NCBI GenBank assembly: GCA_030442035.1
Contig: JAUJEA010000001.1
Span: 1,085,559 to 1,149,558, forward strand
DNA: 64,000 bases
Direction of reading: 5' to 3'
Origin: Splendidivirga corallicola
GTDB lineage: Bacteria; Bacteroidota; Bacteroidia; Cytophagales; Cyclobacteriaceae
Below, one piece after another: positions 36,668 to 45,353 of the stretch (within the stretch, counting starts at the first letter, position 1; the number at the start of each line of letters is the position of its first letter). The translations under genes and the position numbers were made by a program. A model generated the notes under the pieces. It was given only the letters and a program-made list of their open reading frames with translations, did no database searches and was not told the DNA's origin.

Positions 36668-37060
36668 TGGCATTTTGGATGATGCTTTTTATTTTATCGT
36701 TTGAACATCTGAAAAATGAAATCCACAATAGTTAGTGGATTCTAAAAAAGTATCATTTGATATTGTTAGAAAGGCTCATTGCCTTGTTTAGACAAGATTT
36801 TAGATAAAAGACTCAAGATGAAATTACTATGGCTTTTTTCTTTTTTTCAGAGAAATAAAACGACCAAATTTGCAAGCTTTTAATCGAATGGGTCAATAAG
36901 CTTGCAAAGTTTGTGTGATAGGATAAAGTAAAAAAGATAGTGATATTAAATTTTACGAAAGCAAGGTTTAACTGTCGAGCTTAAACCTATATGTTATTAG
37001 TCTCTATACTAAATTCTTGCTACTTATTACCGTAGCGAGGGCTTTTTTAGCGGGGACTAG
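36668..37060. other. Convergent intergenic region with an inverted repeat
   Basis: TTTGCAAGCTT (36869-36879) and AAGCTTGCAAA (36898-36908) form a perfect 11-bp inverted repeat with an 18-base loop. It lies between the convergent helicase and cytosine deaminase genes and could be a weak two-way terminator, though only a loose T-rich run follows it. Nothing else recognised. Confidence 0.5.
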
Positions 37061-37495
37061 TTAGAGTTCTCCGATATCCTCGTTCCACAATTCAGGATTT
37101 TTAGCAATAAAATCCCGCATCATTTCAATACACTCCCGGGAATTGATATCAACCACTTCCACGCCATGAGATTCCATAAATTCACGGGCACCGGAAAAAG
37201 TTTGTGATTCTCCTACAATCACCTTTGGAATTTTAAATTGTACTATGGTACCAGCACACATATAGCAAGGCATGAGTGTAGAATAAATAATGGTGTCTTT
37301 ATAGCTTCCCACCCTTCCTGCATTGTTCAAACAATCCATTTCTCCATGTAAAATTGGATTCTTTTCTTGTACTCGCTTATTGTGTCCTTCGGCTAGAATT
37401 CTACCATTTTTCACCAATACCGAGCCAATAGGAATCCCTCCCTCTTTCAAACTTTTTTTGGCCTGTTCCAGTGCAGCTTGCATAAACTCATCCAT
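37061..37495 (-). CDS. Cytosine deaminase of the yeast (FCY1) type
   Basis: A 144-residue nucleotide-deaminase-fold protein. Zinc ligands and base are HGE (His50, Glu52) and PCYMC (Cys77, Cys80). The match to yeast cytosine deaminase is close along the length: KEGGIPIGSVLVKNG, LHGEMDCLNNAGR, YKDTIIYSTLMPCYMC, IPKVIVGESQTF, and a C-terminal WNEDIGE as in the yeast enzyme. It should deaminate free cytosine to uracil, unlike the TIM-barrel CodA of E. coli, though other bases have been reported for related enzymes. Monocistronic, no transporter nearby. Confidence 0.85.
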   Translation of the reverse strand: MDEFMQAALEQAKKSLKEGGIPIGSVLVKNGRILAEGHNKRVQEKNPILHGEMDCLNNAGRVGSYKDTIIYSTLMPCYMCAGTIVQFKIPKVIVGESQTFSGAREFMESHGVEVVDINSRECIEMMRDFIAKNPELWNEDIGEL

Positions 37496-37876
37496 CGAAT
37501 CTTAATTTAATTTCCTATTTAATCGAGTAGAAATTCATTACAAAATATGAAATGCATTTCAGTATTCATTGAAGCAAATACATTTAATGGAAAAATTATA
37601 CAGTAAAAAATATTAAAGTAGCCAAAGGATTCATAATATTTTAACCTCACCATTTGAACACAATTCCCTTTACCTCTTGGAAGTATGGATGATTAATGCA
37701 TCGATACTATGTTTGGATTTTAGAGGCTTTACTTCTAGCATTCATTTATCATTATATTTCACCGTCCAACTAAGATTAATATTTTTTTCTCATGGCTCGT
37801 TCATAAATAAATGAAAATGTCTGATATTAGCCGACTGAATTTCATGGTAAAAACCAATGGTCCGATAGCAAACTTC
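37496..37876. other. Intergenic region without a recognisable gene
   Basis: AT-rich, divergent between the cytosine deaminase and the ABC-2 pair. I see no ORF with coding character and no strong hairpin; the only candidate site is the -7 element at 37877-37884. Confidence 0.5.
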
Positions 37877-37884
37877 TAGGTTTG
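37877..37884 (+). promoter_or_regulatory. -7 element before the ABC-2 pair
   Basis: TAGGTTTG is a perfect TAnnTTTG; transcription would begin near 37891, 40 bases before the ATG. No -33 TTTG visible. Confidence 0.35.
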
Positions 37885-37930
37885 TGATCCTCGATCTACA
37901 GACATTCTCATACCACCAAACAGTATTTCG

Positions 37931-38872
37931 ATGAACAATCAGAAAGAAATTATCATAGCGGTAGAACAAGTAAAAAAATATTTCAAAGAGGTAAAAGCCG
38001 TGGATGGAATTGATTTAAAGATCCATGCGGGTGAGTATGTTGCCCTGCTCGGACCGAATGGTGCAGGCAAAACTACTTTGGTTGAAATGATCGAAGGTAT
38101 CCAACAACCAAATCATGGAAAGATCTCCATCAAAGGAAAAAACTGGAAGCATCATCAAGATGAATTACATAGGATTATTGGCCTTTCATTACAAGAAACA
38201 AGGTTCATTGATAAGCTCTCCGTTCTGGAAACCTTAAATCTGTTTGCAGGTTTTTATGGATTGAGTAAGGGTAAAGTGAGTGAAATATTGGATCTGGTAA
38301 ACCTGGAAGAAAAGAAGAAAACATGGGTAGTAAACCTTTCGGGTGGCCAAAGACAAAGATTAGCGCTAGGCATTGCTTTGTTAAATGATCCCGAAATTCT
38401 GCTCCTTGATGAACCCACCACGGGTCTTGACCCAACCGCACGAAGGGAAGTATGGGACATTCTGATGAAACTCAAAAATGAGCGAAATACCACCATGATC
38501 CTGACAACGCATTACATGGAGGAGGCCTCCTATTTATGCGAGAAGATCGTCATCATGCACAGTGGTAAAATCTTGGCTCAGGGTACGTTGGATGAATTAC
38601 TCTCAAAACATGTAAAAGGGGAGGCAATTGATTTTGCTTTGGATCGAAGTATCAGCAAGGATGATTTGCCTAAAACAGAGAAGGTGATCAAGATTGATTA
38701 TGATGAAGATAATCTTAACGGCGAAATTATCGTGGAAGATCTCGTTAGCTATTTGCCGAAGTTTTTGGATGTGGTCAAACAAAATAATTTAAACCTCACT
38801 TCTCTGGAATGCAGAAAAATGACTTTGGATGATCTTTTTATCTCCATGACGGGAAGACATCTGAATGATTAA
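37931..38872 (+). CDS. ABC-2 exporter ATP-binding protein
   Basis: A 313-residue ABC ATPase of the DrrA/CcmA class. Walker A GPNGAGKTT near 41-49, LSLQETRF Q-loop, LSGGQRQR signature, ILLLDEPTTGLDPTAR Walker B and D-loop, and TTHYMEEA with the His switch. The C-terminal 80 residues form the extra domain of these exporters. It is followed after 50 bases by its permease (38923). The substrate is unknown; the TetR gene beyond the permease suggests, by analogy, efflux of a hydrophobic compound. Confidence 0.93.
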   Translation: MNNQKEIIIAVEQVKKYFKEVKAVDGIDLKIHAGEYVALLGPNGAGKTTLVEMIEGIQQPNHGKISIKGKNWKHHQDELHRIIGLSLQETRFIDKLSVLETLNLFAGFYGLSKGKVSEILDLVNLEEKKKTWVVNLSGGQRQRLALGIALLNDPEILLLDEPTTGLDPTARREVWDILMKLKNERNTTMILTTHYMEEASYLCEKIVIMHSGKILAQGTLDELLSKHVKGEAIDFALDRSISKDDLPKTEKVIKIDYDEDNLNGEIIVEDLVSYLPKFLDVVKQNNLNLTSLECRKMTLDDLFISMTGRHLND

Positions 38873-38922
38873 AATTACTTAGAATTTCTATAATCTTTGA
38901 TAAGCATTTATAAAAATCAAAT

Positions 38923-40023
38923 ATGCTAAAGGAATTAATTGAACTGATAAAAATACACTTCAAAGAGTTTTTCAGAGAACCCGGAATTATTTTCTGGGCC
39001 ATACTATTTCCTATCCTAATGGCCTGGGGGCTTGGTACTGCTTTCACAAAAAAAGGAGAATTGATAAGAACGGTTGCCTATGTTGAACAGGCCAACACTG
39101 ATTCGGATAATGGCCCAAGCTTTATTACTGCTTTATTAAGTAAAACTAAGGTCAATGAAAATGGGCTCTTCACGGCAACATTTGGAAACGATAAGCTGGG
39201 AATCACTACTTATAAGTTTGTTCCGAGCAATTGGGATGAAGCTATCATTAAACTAAAAAGAGGTGAAGTAAATTTAATTCTTGACCATCGCAAAGATTCG
39301 TTGGAGTATCATTTTGATCCATTGAATCCTGAAGCACAACTGGCTTATTTGCAACTCCATGGTCTCATAAATCAGCAAGATCTTAGTAATGATGAAGCCA
39401 GCATCCAACCGTTAACACAAATTGGTACACGGTATATTGATTTCCTGGTCCCAGGTCTGATGGCACTTAATGTTATGATGTCTTGTATGTGGGGTATTGG
39501 TTATTCTTTGATTGATAAGAGAATGAAGAAACTACTGAGAAGAATGGTTGCAACACCTATGCGAAAGTCCAGCTTTCTAATTGCACAGTTTATCTCCAGG
39601 GTTACGCTAAGTGGCCTTGAGGCAGTGCTGCTGGTAGTTTTCACAATGTTGTATTTTGATATTGAAATTCAGGGAAATATTGGAGCTTTGATTCTTTTAT
39701 TTGTTTCCGGGAATATGGCTTTCACCGGCATTGCCATTTTGGTTTCATCAAGAACATCCAATACTCAGGTTGGAAATGGTTTGATCAATGCAGTAGTAAT
39801 GCCCATGATGATTCTTTCAGGTGTCTTTTTTAGCTACAGGAACTTCCCTGATTGGACTGTTAGCATTATTGAGAAATTCCCTTTGACCCTGCTCGCCGAT
39901 AATCTTAGAAGCATTTTTATTGAAGGAGCAGGACTTGCACAAGTATTGGTACCTACAGTGATATTGGCAGGTCTCGGAGTTATTACATTTTCAGTTGGTT
40001 TGAGAATATATAAATGGTATTAA
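38923..40023 (+). CDS. ABC-2 type permease
   Basis: A 366-residue ABC-2 membrane protein. Segment 1 is near 20-38 (GIIFWAILFPILMAWGLG), followed by a periplasmic loop of about 130 residues. Five further segments follow from about 175. RYIDFLVPGLMALNVMMS and RRMVATPMRKSSFL are the ABC-2 motif region, and NAVVMPMMILSGVFF is the classic next-to-last segment. Partner of the ATPase at 37931. A TetR gene starts about 105 bases downstream. Confidence 0.92.
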   Translation: MLKELIELIKIHFKEFFREPGIIFWAILFPILMAWGLGTAFTKKGELIRTVAYVEQANTDSDNGPSFITALLSKTKVNENGLFTATFGNDKLGITTYKFVPSNWDEAIIKLKRGEVNLILDHRKDSLEYHFDPLNPEAQLAYLQLHGLINQQDLSNDEASIQPLTQIGTRYIDFLVPGLMALNVMMSCMWGIGYSLIDKRMKKLLRRMVATPMRKSSFLIAQFISRVTLSGLEAVLLVVFTMLYFDIEIQGNIGALILLFVSGNMAFTGIAILVSSRTSNTQVGNGLINAVVMPMMILSGVFFSYRNFPDWTVSIIEKFPLTLLADNLRSIFIEGAGLAQVLVPTVILAGLGVITFSVGLRIYKWY

Positions 40024-40077
40024 TTGCTGCCAGCAAATCATAGTAGCAATTGGCAATCCGAAATTTAAGATATTGAT

Positions 40078-40109
40078 TTTGCAAATATATACCGATTGGT
40101 ATATATTTG
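40078..40109 (+). promoter_or_regulatory. tetR promoter
   Basis: TTTG at 40078-40081 and TATATTTG at 40102-40109, spacer 20 bases: both boxes match the Bacteroidota consensus exactly. The operator palindrome covers the spacer and both boxes. Confidence 0.75.
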
Positions 40110-40110
40110 C
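40081..40110. promoter_or_regulatory. TetR operator 1 (perfect palindrome over its own promoter)
   Basis: GCAAATATATACC, GATT, GGTATATATTTGC: 13-bp perfect arms around four bases. The core TATACCGATTGGTATA is nearly identical to operator 2 at 40732. It blocks the tetR promoter, so autorepression is expected. Confidence 0.8.
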
Positions 40111-40127
40111 TATGTTTATTTTTAATT

Positions 40128-40715
40128 ATGGGAAAAGCACAGGAAACCCGTCATTTCATCATTCAAAAAGTAGCGCCAATTTTCAATAAAAAGGGCTATG
40201 CAGGGACTTCCCTATCCGATCTCACCACAGCAACCGGGTTAACTAAAGGAAGTATCTATGGGAATTTCAAAGACAAGAATGAAGTAGCCATTGAAGCCTT
40301 CAGATATAATTGTGGTCAGCTAACAAGCGAGATAAGAACCCTGATCAACCAAACAGAAGACTGTGTTCAGAAGCTGCTTATTTTTCTGGCTTTTTACAAA
40401 ACCAATTTCTATCGTGTTTTTAAGAATGGAGGGTGTGCCATGTTAAATACGGCAGTAGATGCTGATGATACGCATCCGGCCCTTAAAGAGGAAGTGGTTG
40501 GAGCAATTGAATCCTGGAAGGGAAAGGTGGAAAGTATATTGAAAAAAGGAATGGAAAATAATGAAATCATAAAGGTGGATGTTGAACGGTTTTCCAGTAA
40601 AATGCTTGCCATGATCGAAGGGAGTATTATGCTTTCAAAGACCACAGGGAAAATAAATTACCTCTTATATAATTTAGAGGATCTGGAAACGGAAATTAAG
40701 AAACTTAAAAAATAA
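40128..40715 (+). CDS. TetR/AcrR-family transcriptional regulator
   Basis: A 195-residue TetR protein. The N-terminal HTH is FNKKGYAGTSLSDLTTATGLTKGSIYGNFKDKNEVAIEAF (positions about 20-55), as in all TetR regulators. The ligand domain follows, with GGCAMLNTAVDADDTHP in the TetR_C pattern of the YcdC/AcrR-like group. The start at 40128 (MGKAQETRH) follows the promoter and operator directly; an ORF start at 40107 lies inside the operator and would not be transcribed. It probably represses itself and the FabF-type gene, which starts 50 bases after its stop and carries the same operator. Confidence 0.92.
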   Translation: MGKAQETRHFIIQKVAPIFNKKGYAGTSLSDLTTATGLTKGSIYGNFKDKNEVAIEAFRYNCGQLTSEIRTLINQTEDCVQKLLIFLAFYKTNFYRVFKNGGCAMLNTAVDADDTHPALKEEVVGAIESWKGKVESILKKGMENNEIIKVDVERFSSKMLAMIEGSIMLSKTTGKINYLLYNLEDLETEIKKLKK

Positions 40716-40720
40716 TTTTT

Positions 40721-40752
40721 TTTGGAAAAACATATACCGATCGGTATATTTT
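40721..40752 (+). promoter_or_regulatory. fabF-type gene promoter with TetR operator 2
   Basis: TTTG at 40721-40724 and TATATTTT at 40745-40752 (one mismatch), spacer 20, the same spacing as in the tetR promoter. The perfect 18-bp palindrome ATATACCGATCGGTATAT at 40732-40749 covers spacer and part of the -7 box. Confidence 0.7.
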
Positions 40753-40764
40753 AAATTTACAAGA

Positions 40765-42012
40765 ATGAAACAAAGAAGAGTTGTAGTTACAGGATTGGGT
40801 GCCTTAACGCCCATCGGCAATACCGTTGAAACCTTCTGGAAAAATCTGGTCAAAGGTGTTAGTGGTGCCAATAAAATAACCCGGTTTGATTGTTGCAATT
40901 TCAAAACCGATTTTGCTTGTGAACTCAAAGACTATGACGTATTCGATCATTTCGACAGAAAGGAAGGTCGAAAATTGGATCGATACAGTCAGTATGCTCT
41001 GGTGAGTACAAAAGAGGCCGTCCAAAACGCCCAAATATCCTTTGATCAGCTGGATAAGGATCGGTGTGGTGTCATTTGGTCTAGTGGTATTGGAGGCTTT
41101 GAAACTTTTGAAACGCAGTTGGAAGATTTTTTCAAAAATGATAAAACTTCCAAATTCAATCCGTTTTTTATTCCGAAAATATTGGCTGATTCAGCAGCCG
41201 GATTGATTTCGATCAAATATGGATTCAGAGGAGTAAACTATTGTCCGGTTTCCGCCTGTGCCTCGTCCACTACTGCGCTGATAGAGGCATTTAACTATAT
41301 CAAATGGGACAAAGCTGATTTGGTCATAGCCGGAGGTTCTGAAGCTCCTATTACGCAAGCTTCAATCGCGGGCTTTAATGCTATGAAAGCGCTTTCAACA
41401 CAGAATGATAATTACCAGAATGCTTCACGTCCATTCGACAAAGACAGGGATGGTTTTGTGGCAGGTGAAGGTGGAGCCGCTTTGGTAGTGGAGGAAATGG
41501 AACATGCTGTCAATCGTGGCACTCATATTTATGCTGAAATAGTGGGTGGCGGCCTATCTGCTGACGCCTATCACATTACTGGAACTCATCCCGAGGGTTT
41601 AGGCGCTTTGTTAAGTATGAAACATGCATTGAATGAGGCTAATCTTAAACCGGAGGGCATAGATTATATTAATGCCCACGCCACCTCCACAGGTTTAGGC
41701 GACATCTCTGAAGTCAAGGCTTTTAATACACTCTTCAATGGGAAATTTGACAATGTACATATCAGTGCAACAAAATCGATGACAGGTCACTTATTGGGAG
41801 CCGCCGGAGCAATTGAAGCGGTGGCCTTGGTTAAATCAATCGAGACAAACGAGGTTCCTCCGACCATCAATAGTATTGAGAAAGATGAACAGATACCGGA
41901 AGATATTGACCTGACTTTCGGAACATCCGTAAGTAAAACCATCAATGTGGGGCTAAGTAATACTTTTGGGTTTGGAGGGCACAATGCTTCCATTGTTATG
42001 AAGAAACCATAA
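40765..42012 (+). CDS. fabF: 3-oxoacyl-ACP synthase, KAS II (FabF) type
   Basis: A 415-residue ketosynthase. The catalytic Cys165 is in PVSACASSTT; the His pair is in NAHATSTGLGD and TKSMTGHLLGAAG; the C-terminus has GLSNTFGFGGHNAS. It elongates acyl-ACP by two carbons. This is not the housekeeping acpP-fabF arrangement: it sits directly behind a TetR gene and has that regulator's operator in its promoter. It may be a regulated extra KAS that changes membrane lipids or makes a secondary acyl chain. Confidence 0.9.
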   Translation: MKQRRVVVTGLGALTPIGNTVETFWKNLVKGVSGANKITRFDCCNFKTDFACELKDYDVFDHFDRKEGRKLDRYSQYALVSTKEAVQNAQISFDQLDKDRCGVIWSSGIGGFETFETQLEDFFKNDKTSKFNPFFIPKILADSAAGLISIKYGFRGVNYCPVSACASSTTALIEAFNYIKWDKADLVIAGGSEAPITQASIAGFNAMKALSTQNDNYQNASRPFDKDRDGFVAGEGGAALVVEEMEHAVNRGTHIYAEIVGGGLSADAYHITGTHPEGLGALLSMKHALNEANLKPEGIDYINAHATSTGLGDISEVKAFNTLFNGKFDNVHISATKSMTGHLLGAAGAIEAVALVKSIETNEVPPTINSIEKDEQIPEDIDLTFGTSVSKTINVGLSNTFGFGGHNASIVMKKP

Positions 42013-42079
42013 ATGCTTAAAGCTGATATCTTAGAAACGAAATGCAGGTTTTATAGAAGAAATTGATTGAATTGCGCGG

Positions 42080-43495
42080 TTAGATACTTCTCATTTTAAT
42101 CTTTTTCTTCATACCATCCACAGAAAGTTTGAATTTAGCATCGGTATCCATCATGTCATTCACAGATTGTACTGCGTGAATCACCGTGCTATGATCCCTA
42201 CCTCCAAAATGATAACCTATGGCTTTCAGTGAATGATTGGTGTACTCTTTTGACAAATACATCGCTACCTGACGGGCAATAACGATCTCCTTCTTACGGG
42301 TTTTATCTTTAAGATCTTCCAGTGGAACATCAAAATACTCCGAAACAGATTTTTGGATATAGTCTATACCCACCTCTGTTTCTATATTATGAACGATCGT
42401 TTTGAGTGTTTGCTTGGCCAGTTCAAGATCGATTTCCTTTCTATTTAATGAGGCATGTGCGATCAAAGAGATAATTACTCCCTCCAGTTCCCTAATATTA
42501 GTATCTACACTGTAAGCAATATACTCCACCACATTCTCAGGAATGGTTATACCATCTGCCTGCATCTTCCTCTTAATGATAGCCACCCTTGTCTCAAAAT
42601 CAGGTTGCTGAAGGTCAGCGGTCAATCCCCACTTAAAACGAGAAAGTAATCTCTCCTGTAGCCCCTTTAAATCTTTAGGAGCACAATCACTGGTCAGAAT
42701 GATCTGTTTACCTGATTGATGCAAATGATTAAAAATATGGAAGAAAATCTCTTGTGTTTTTTCCTTACCCGATAGAAATTGAACATCGTCGATTATCAAT
42801 ACATCTACTTTCAAATAAAAGTTGGTAAAATCCTGAACATTATTGTTTTTCAACGCCTCAATAAATTGATTCGTGAAATTTTCAGAAGTGAGATAAACGA
42901 CAAATTTGTTGACTGGTCCTCTTTTTATTTCGTTGCCTATGGCCTGTACCAAATGGGTCTTCCCTAACCCAACTCCACCGTAGAGCATCAAAGGATTGAA
43001 AGAGGTAGTCCCGGGATTATTCGCAACGGCATAGCCAGCAGAACGTGCCAAACGATTGCAGTCACCTTCTATATAGGACTCAAATGAATATTGAGGATTC
43101 AGCTGAGAATTTTGAAAAAGATGATCAACATTTTTTAAGTTAAAGGGGCCTGCATATTGCTCGTTGGCAGCTCCATTTTGTTGCCCTTGTACATTGTTTG
43201 TTGGCAGGTTAATTGTAAATGGTTCATTCTGCCTGTCACCCTGATCAATGATCACTGAATATTCAAGTTTGCCTTCTGGACCAAGCTCGGTATCAATAGC
43301 TTTTTTAAGTAGATGAACATAATGTTCCTCGAGCCATTCATAGAAAAATTGACTGGGAACTTGGATCATCAATACTTTGTTATTGAGACTTAACGGAATG
43401 ATTGGAGCAAACCAGGTTTTGAAGCTTTGATCACCTACATGTTTTCTAATGATTTCCAGACAATTATTCCATATTTGTAGGTAGTCTTTTTGCAT
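42080..43495 (-). CDS. dnaA: Chromosomal replication initiator DnaA
   Basis: A 471-residue DnaA of normal length. Domain I is residues 1-80 (IWNNCLEIIRKHVG, TWFAPI), a variable linker follows with NNVQGQQNG, and the AAA+ part has Walker A YGGVGLGKTHL near 172-182, Walker B VLIIDDVQFL and the DnaA sensor stretch. Domain IV carries the DNA-binding signature GGRDHSTVIHAV near 440. It converges with fabF at the 3' end. The upstream gap is AT-rich, but I see no clear DnaA boxes and no dnaN nearby, so this is probably not beside the origin. Confidence 0.98.
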   Translation of the reverse strand: MQKDYLQIWNNCLEIIRKHVGDQSFKTWFAPIIPLSLNNKVLMIQVPSQFFYEWLEEHYVHLLKKAIDTELGPEGKLEYSVIIDQGDRQNEPFTINLPTNNVQGQQNGAANEQYAGPFNLKNVDHLFQNSQLNPQYSFESYIEGDCNRLARSAGYAVANNPGTTSFNPLMLYGGVGLGKTHLVQAIGNEIKRGPVNKFVVYLTSENFTNQFIEALKNNNVQDFTNFYLKVDVLIIDDVQFLSGKEKTQEIFFHIFNHLHQSGKQIILTSDCAPKDLKGLQERLLSRFKWGLTADLQQPDFETRVAIIKRKMQADGITIPENVVEYIAYSVDTNIRELEGVIISLIAHASLNRKEIDLELAKQTLKTIVHNIETEVGIDYIQKSVSEYFDVPLEDLKDKTRKKEIVIARQVAMYLSKEYTNHSLKAIGYHFGGRDHSTVIHAVQSVNDMMDTDAKFKLSVDGMKKKIKMRSI

Positions 43496-43812
43496 TAAAA
43501 GTAAACTTAAAATCGGTGATCTAATGTACCCTTTTAATTTTCGGGGGAAACAAATTTGGAGAAAAAAAATATAAGAAAAAAATGCATTTCGACTTGACTT
43601 TTTCGTATCCCTTCTAGACGCAAAAATAGCCTGAAAAAAAATTAAAATTCTTCAAAAAGTACAACTGATTTTCTCAATAATAATAAGCGGATGATTCTTC
43701 TCAAGAATCGGAAGAATAAACTATATCTAATACTTTTTTTAACTTATCTATTTTAGTTATACTACTGAATTTAGGAACAAATTCTTTCTGATTTTTCAAA
43801 CAATTTTTAAGT
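43496..43812. other. dnaA upstream gap
   Basis: AT-rich divergent gap between dnaA and queG. I searched by eye for TTATCCACA-like boxes on both strands and found none that fit closely. Confidence 0.5.
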
Positions 43813-43820
43813 TAAATTTG
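43813..43820 (+). promoter_or_regulatory. queG promoter, -7 element
   Basis: TAAATTTG is a perfect match; TCTG at 43787-43790 is a one-mismatch -33 box, spacer 22. Transcription would start near 43827, 17 bases before the ATG. Confidence 0.45.
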
Positions 43821-43843
43821 CAAGTCAAAAATGGCCTCAGGTT

Positions 43844-44803
43844 ATGAGTCAAAATACCATCCAGAGCAACGTTAACAAAAACACCAAGGTAATTAAACAA
43901 ATTGCCAGGAGATTGGGTTTTGACTTTTGTGGAATTTCCAAAGCAACATTCCTTGAGGAAGAAGCTCCTAAACTTGAACAATGGTTAAATCAGAAAATGC
44001 ATGGGACCATGCATTATATGGACAACCATTTTGACAAAAGGTTGGATCCCAGAAAACTTGTGGACGGGGCAAAATCCGTGGTTTCCCTGATCTACAATTA
44101 TTTTCCAAACGAGGACATTTCGCAAACTTCCGGTTTTAAAATTGCCAAATATGCTTATGGCAAAGACTACCATTTTGTCATTAAAGATAAACTTCGAACT
44201 TTTTTGTCAGATATTAGGGAAACGATTGGGGAGGTGAATGGCAGAGCATTTGTAGATTCAGCACCAGTAATGGAAAGAGTCTGGGCCAAAAGGAGTGGGA
44301 TAGGCTGGATCGGGAAAAATAGTCTTCTATTAAACAGGAATATGGGAAGTTTCTTTTTTCTGGCAGAATTAGTTTTAGATATAGATTTAATTAGTGACGG
44401 TCCAATCAAAGACTTTTGTGGTTCCTGTTCGAAATGCATGGATGCCTGTCCTACAGATGCCATACCAGAGCCCTATATTGTAGATGCCAGCAAATGCATT
44501 TCATATTTTACCATTGAGTTAAAAGAGGCCATCCCTGAGGATTTCAAGGGCTCTTTTGAGAATTGGGTATTTGGTTGTGATATTTGTCAGGATGTTTGCC
44601 CCTGGAACAGATTTTCCAGGCCGCACCATGAAGATGCCTTTGTGCCACATGAAGCACTGAAACGTTTGGATAAGAAAGAATGGACTGAGATGACCAGAGA
44701 AGTTTTTAATGAAATATTCCGTAAATCAGCTGTTAAAAGAACGAAATATGAAGGCTTTAAGAGAAATATCAGCTTCGTAAGTAAAAATGAAAGGGCAAAA
44801 TAA
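43844..44803 (+). CDS. queG: Epoxyqueuosine reductase
   Basis: A 319-residue QueG. It has two 4Fe-4S motifs, [19 protein letters not shown] and [13 protein letters not shown], after an N-terminal cobalamin-binding part ([40 protein letters not shown]). [17 protein letters not shown] is also typical. It performs the last step of queuosine synthesis on tRNA. The upstream step enzyme queE lies at 29589. The stop codon overlaps a small terminator that faces the other way. Confidence 0.97.
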   Translation: MSQNTIQSNVNKNTKVIKQIARRLGFDFCGISKATFLEEEAPKLEQWLNQKMHGTMHYMDNHFDKRLDPRKLVDGAKSVVSLIYNYFPNEDISQTSGFKIAKYAYGKDYHFVIKDKLRTFLSDIRETIGEVNGRAFVDSAPVMERVWAKRSGIGWIGKNSLLLNRNMGSFFFLAELVLDIDLISDGPIKDFCGSCSKCMDACPTDAIPEPYIVDASKCISYFTIELKEAIPEDFKGSFENWVFGCDICQDVCPWNRFSRPHHEDAFVPHEALKRLDKKEWTEMTREVFNEIFRKSAVKRTKYEGFKRNISFVSKNERAK

Positions 44804-44821
44804 AAGCCCTACAAGAGGGCT
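44797..44821 (-). terminator. Terminator of the 65-residue gene
   Basis: AGCCCT (44805-44810), loop ACAAG, AGGGCT (44816-44821); on the - strand it is followed by TTTTATTTT. It lies across the queG stop codon, so the 3' ends of the convergent genes nearly meet. Confidence 0.7.
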
Positions 44822-44844
44822 CATCTTCAATGGTTAATTACCAA

Positions 44845-45042
44845 TTAGTTTTGTGCTGCCACAGTAAGGAAACATTTGTTGAGAATGTTGAGATATACAT
44901 GTCCAAACTTAGCATAGCACCAGTTCTTTAGTTCGTTTATTTCCTCTGCAACTAAAGACTTGATCGCTTTTCTCAGCTCCTTCTCGAAGAGCATTTTATC
45001 AAAACTTACTTTAGAAAGAATTACTTTAACGTATTCAAGCAT
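44845..45042 (-). CDS. Small conserved-looking protein of unknown function
   Basis: A 65-residue protein from an ATG at 45042 (another in-frame ATG at 45048 precedes it). It starts MLEYVKVILSKVSFDKMLFE and has KELRKAIKSL, INELKNWCYAKFGHVY. I recall the pattern MLEYVKxILxKVSFD...WCYxxFG as common in Cytophagia, but no function is known to me. It is a short helical protein with one Cys in WCY and one in KCF. It has its own terminator and no operon partner. Confidence 0.7.
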   Translation of the reverse strand: MLEYVKVILSKVSFDKMLFEKELRKAIKSLVAEEINELKNWCYAKFGHVYLNILNKCFLTVAAQN

Positions 45043-45291
45043 TAGCAAATTTGTTTTTGGGTAAAAACTTCAATTTTTGGATTTGTATTATCGTGGATGT
45101 GTAATATACAAAAAATCCTGATAAAACAAAAATCAATAGATTTGGTACTTCTACCAGTTTTTAAATCAATTTTTCAATGTCATAACGGACCATCTCTTTG
45201 TATTATTGTCAACACAGTCATATATACATTCAGATAATTATAGGTAACAGGTTGGCTTTTAAATCAGCTGTAAATGTTGTGGGAATGGGAT

Positions 45292-45314
45292 GGTGTTGAT
45301 GTGTTGAAGTTGAA
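45292..45314. repeat. Family A repeat
   Basis: GTGTTGATGTGTTGAAGTTG, the reverse-complement form of the 26.5 kb copy. Confidence 0.45.
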
Positions 45315-45353
45315 CTGAGAATTGTATAATAACTACCATTAAATTAAGCTTTT

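Noticed and set aside
36667-36735. A short ORF directly after the helicase stop (MAFWMMLFIL...)
   Set aside because: 22 codons, no promoter or conservation sign, and AT-rich sequence gives such ORFs often.
37496-37876. A second TetR operator before the ABC-2 pair
   Set aside because: I looked for the ACCGATYGGT core and found none; only TCCGATAG, which is not palindromic.
40107-40127. Upstream start for TetR at 40107
   Set aside because: It falls within the operator and upstream of the predicted transcription start.
43496-43843. oriC beside dnaA
   Set aside because: No DnaA boxes of good fit and no dnaN or gidA neighbours.
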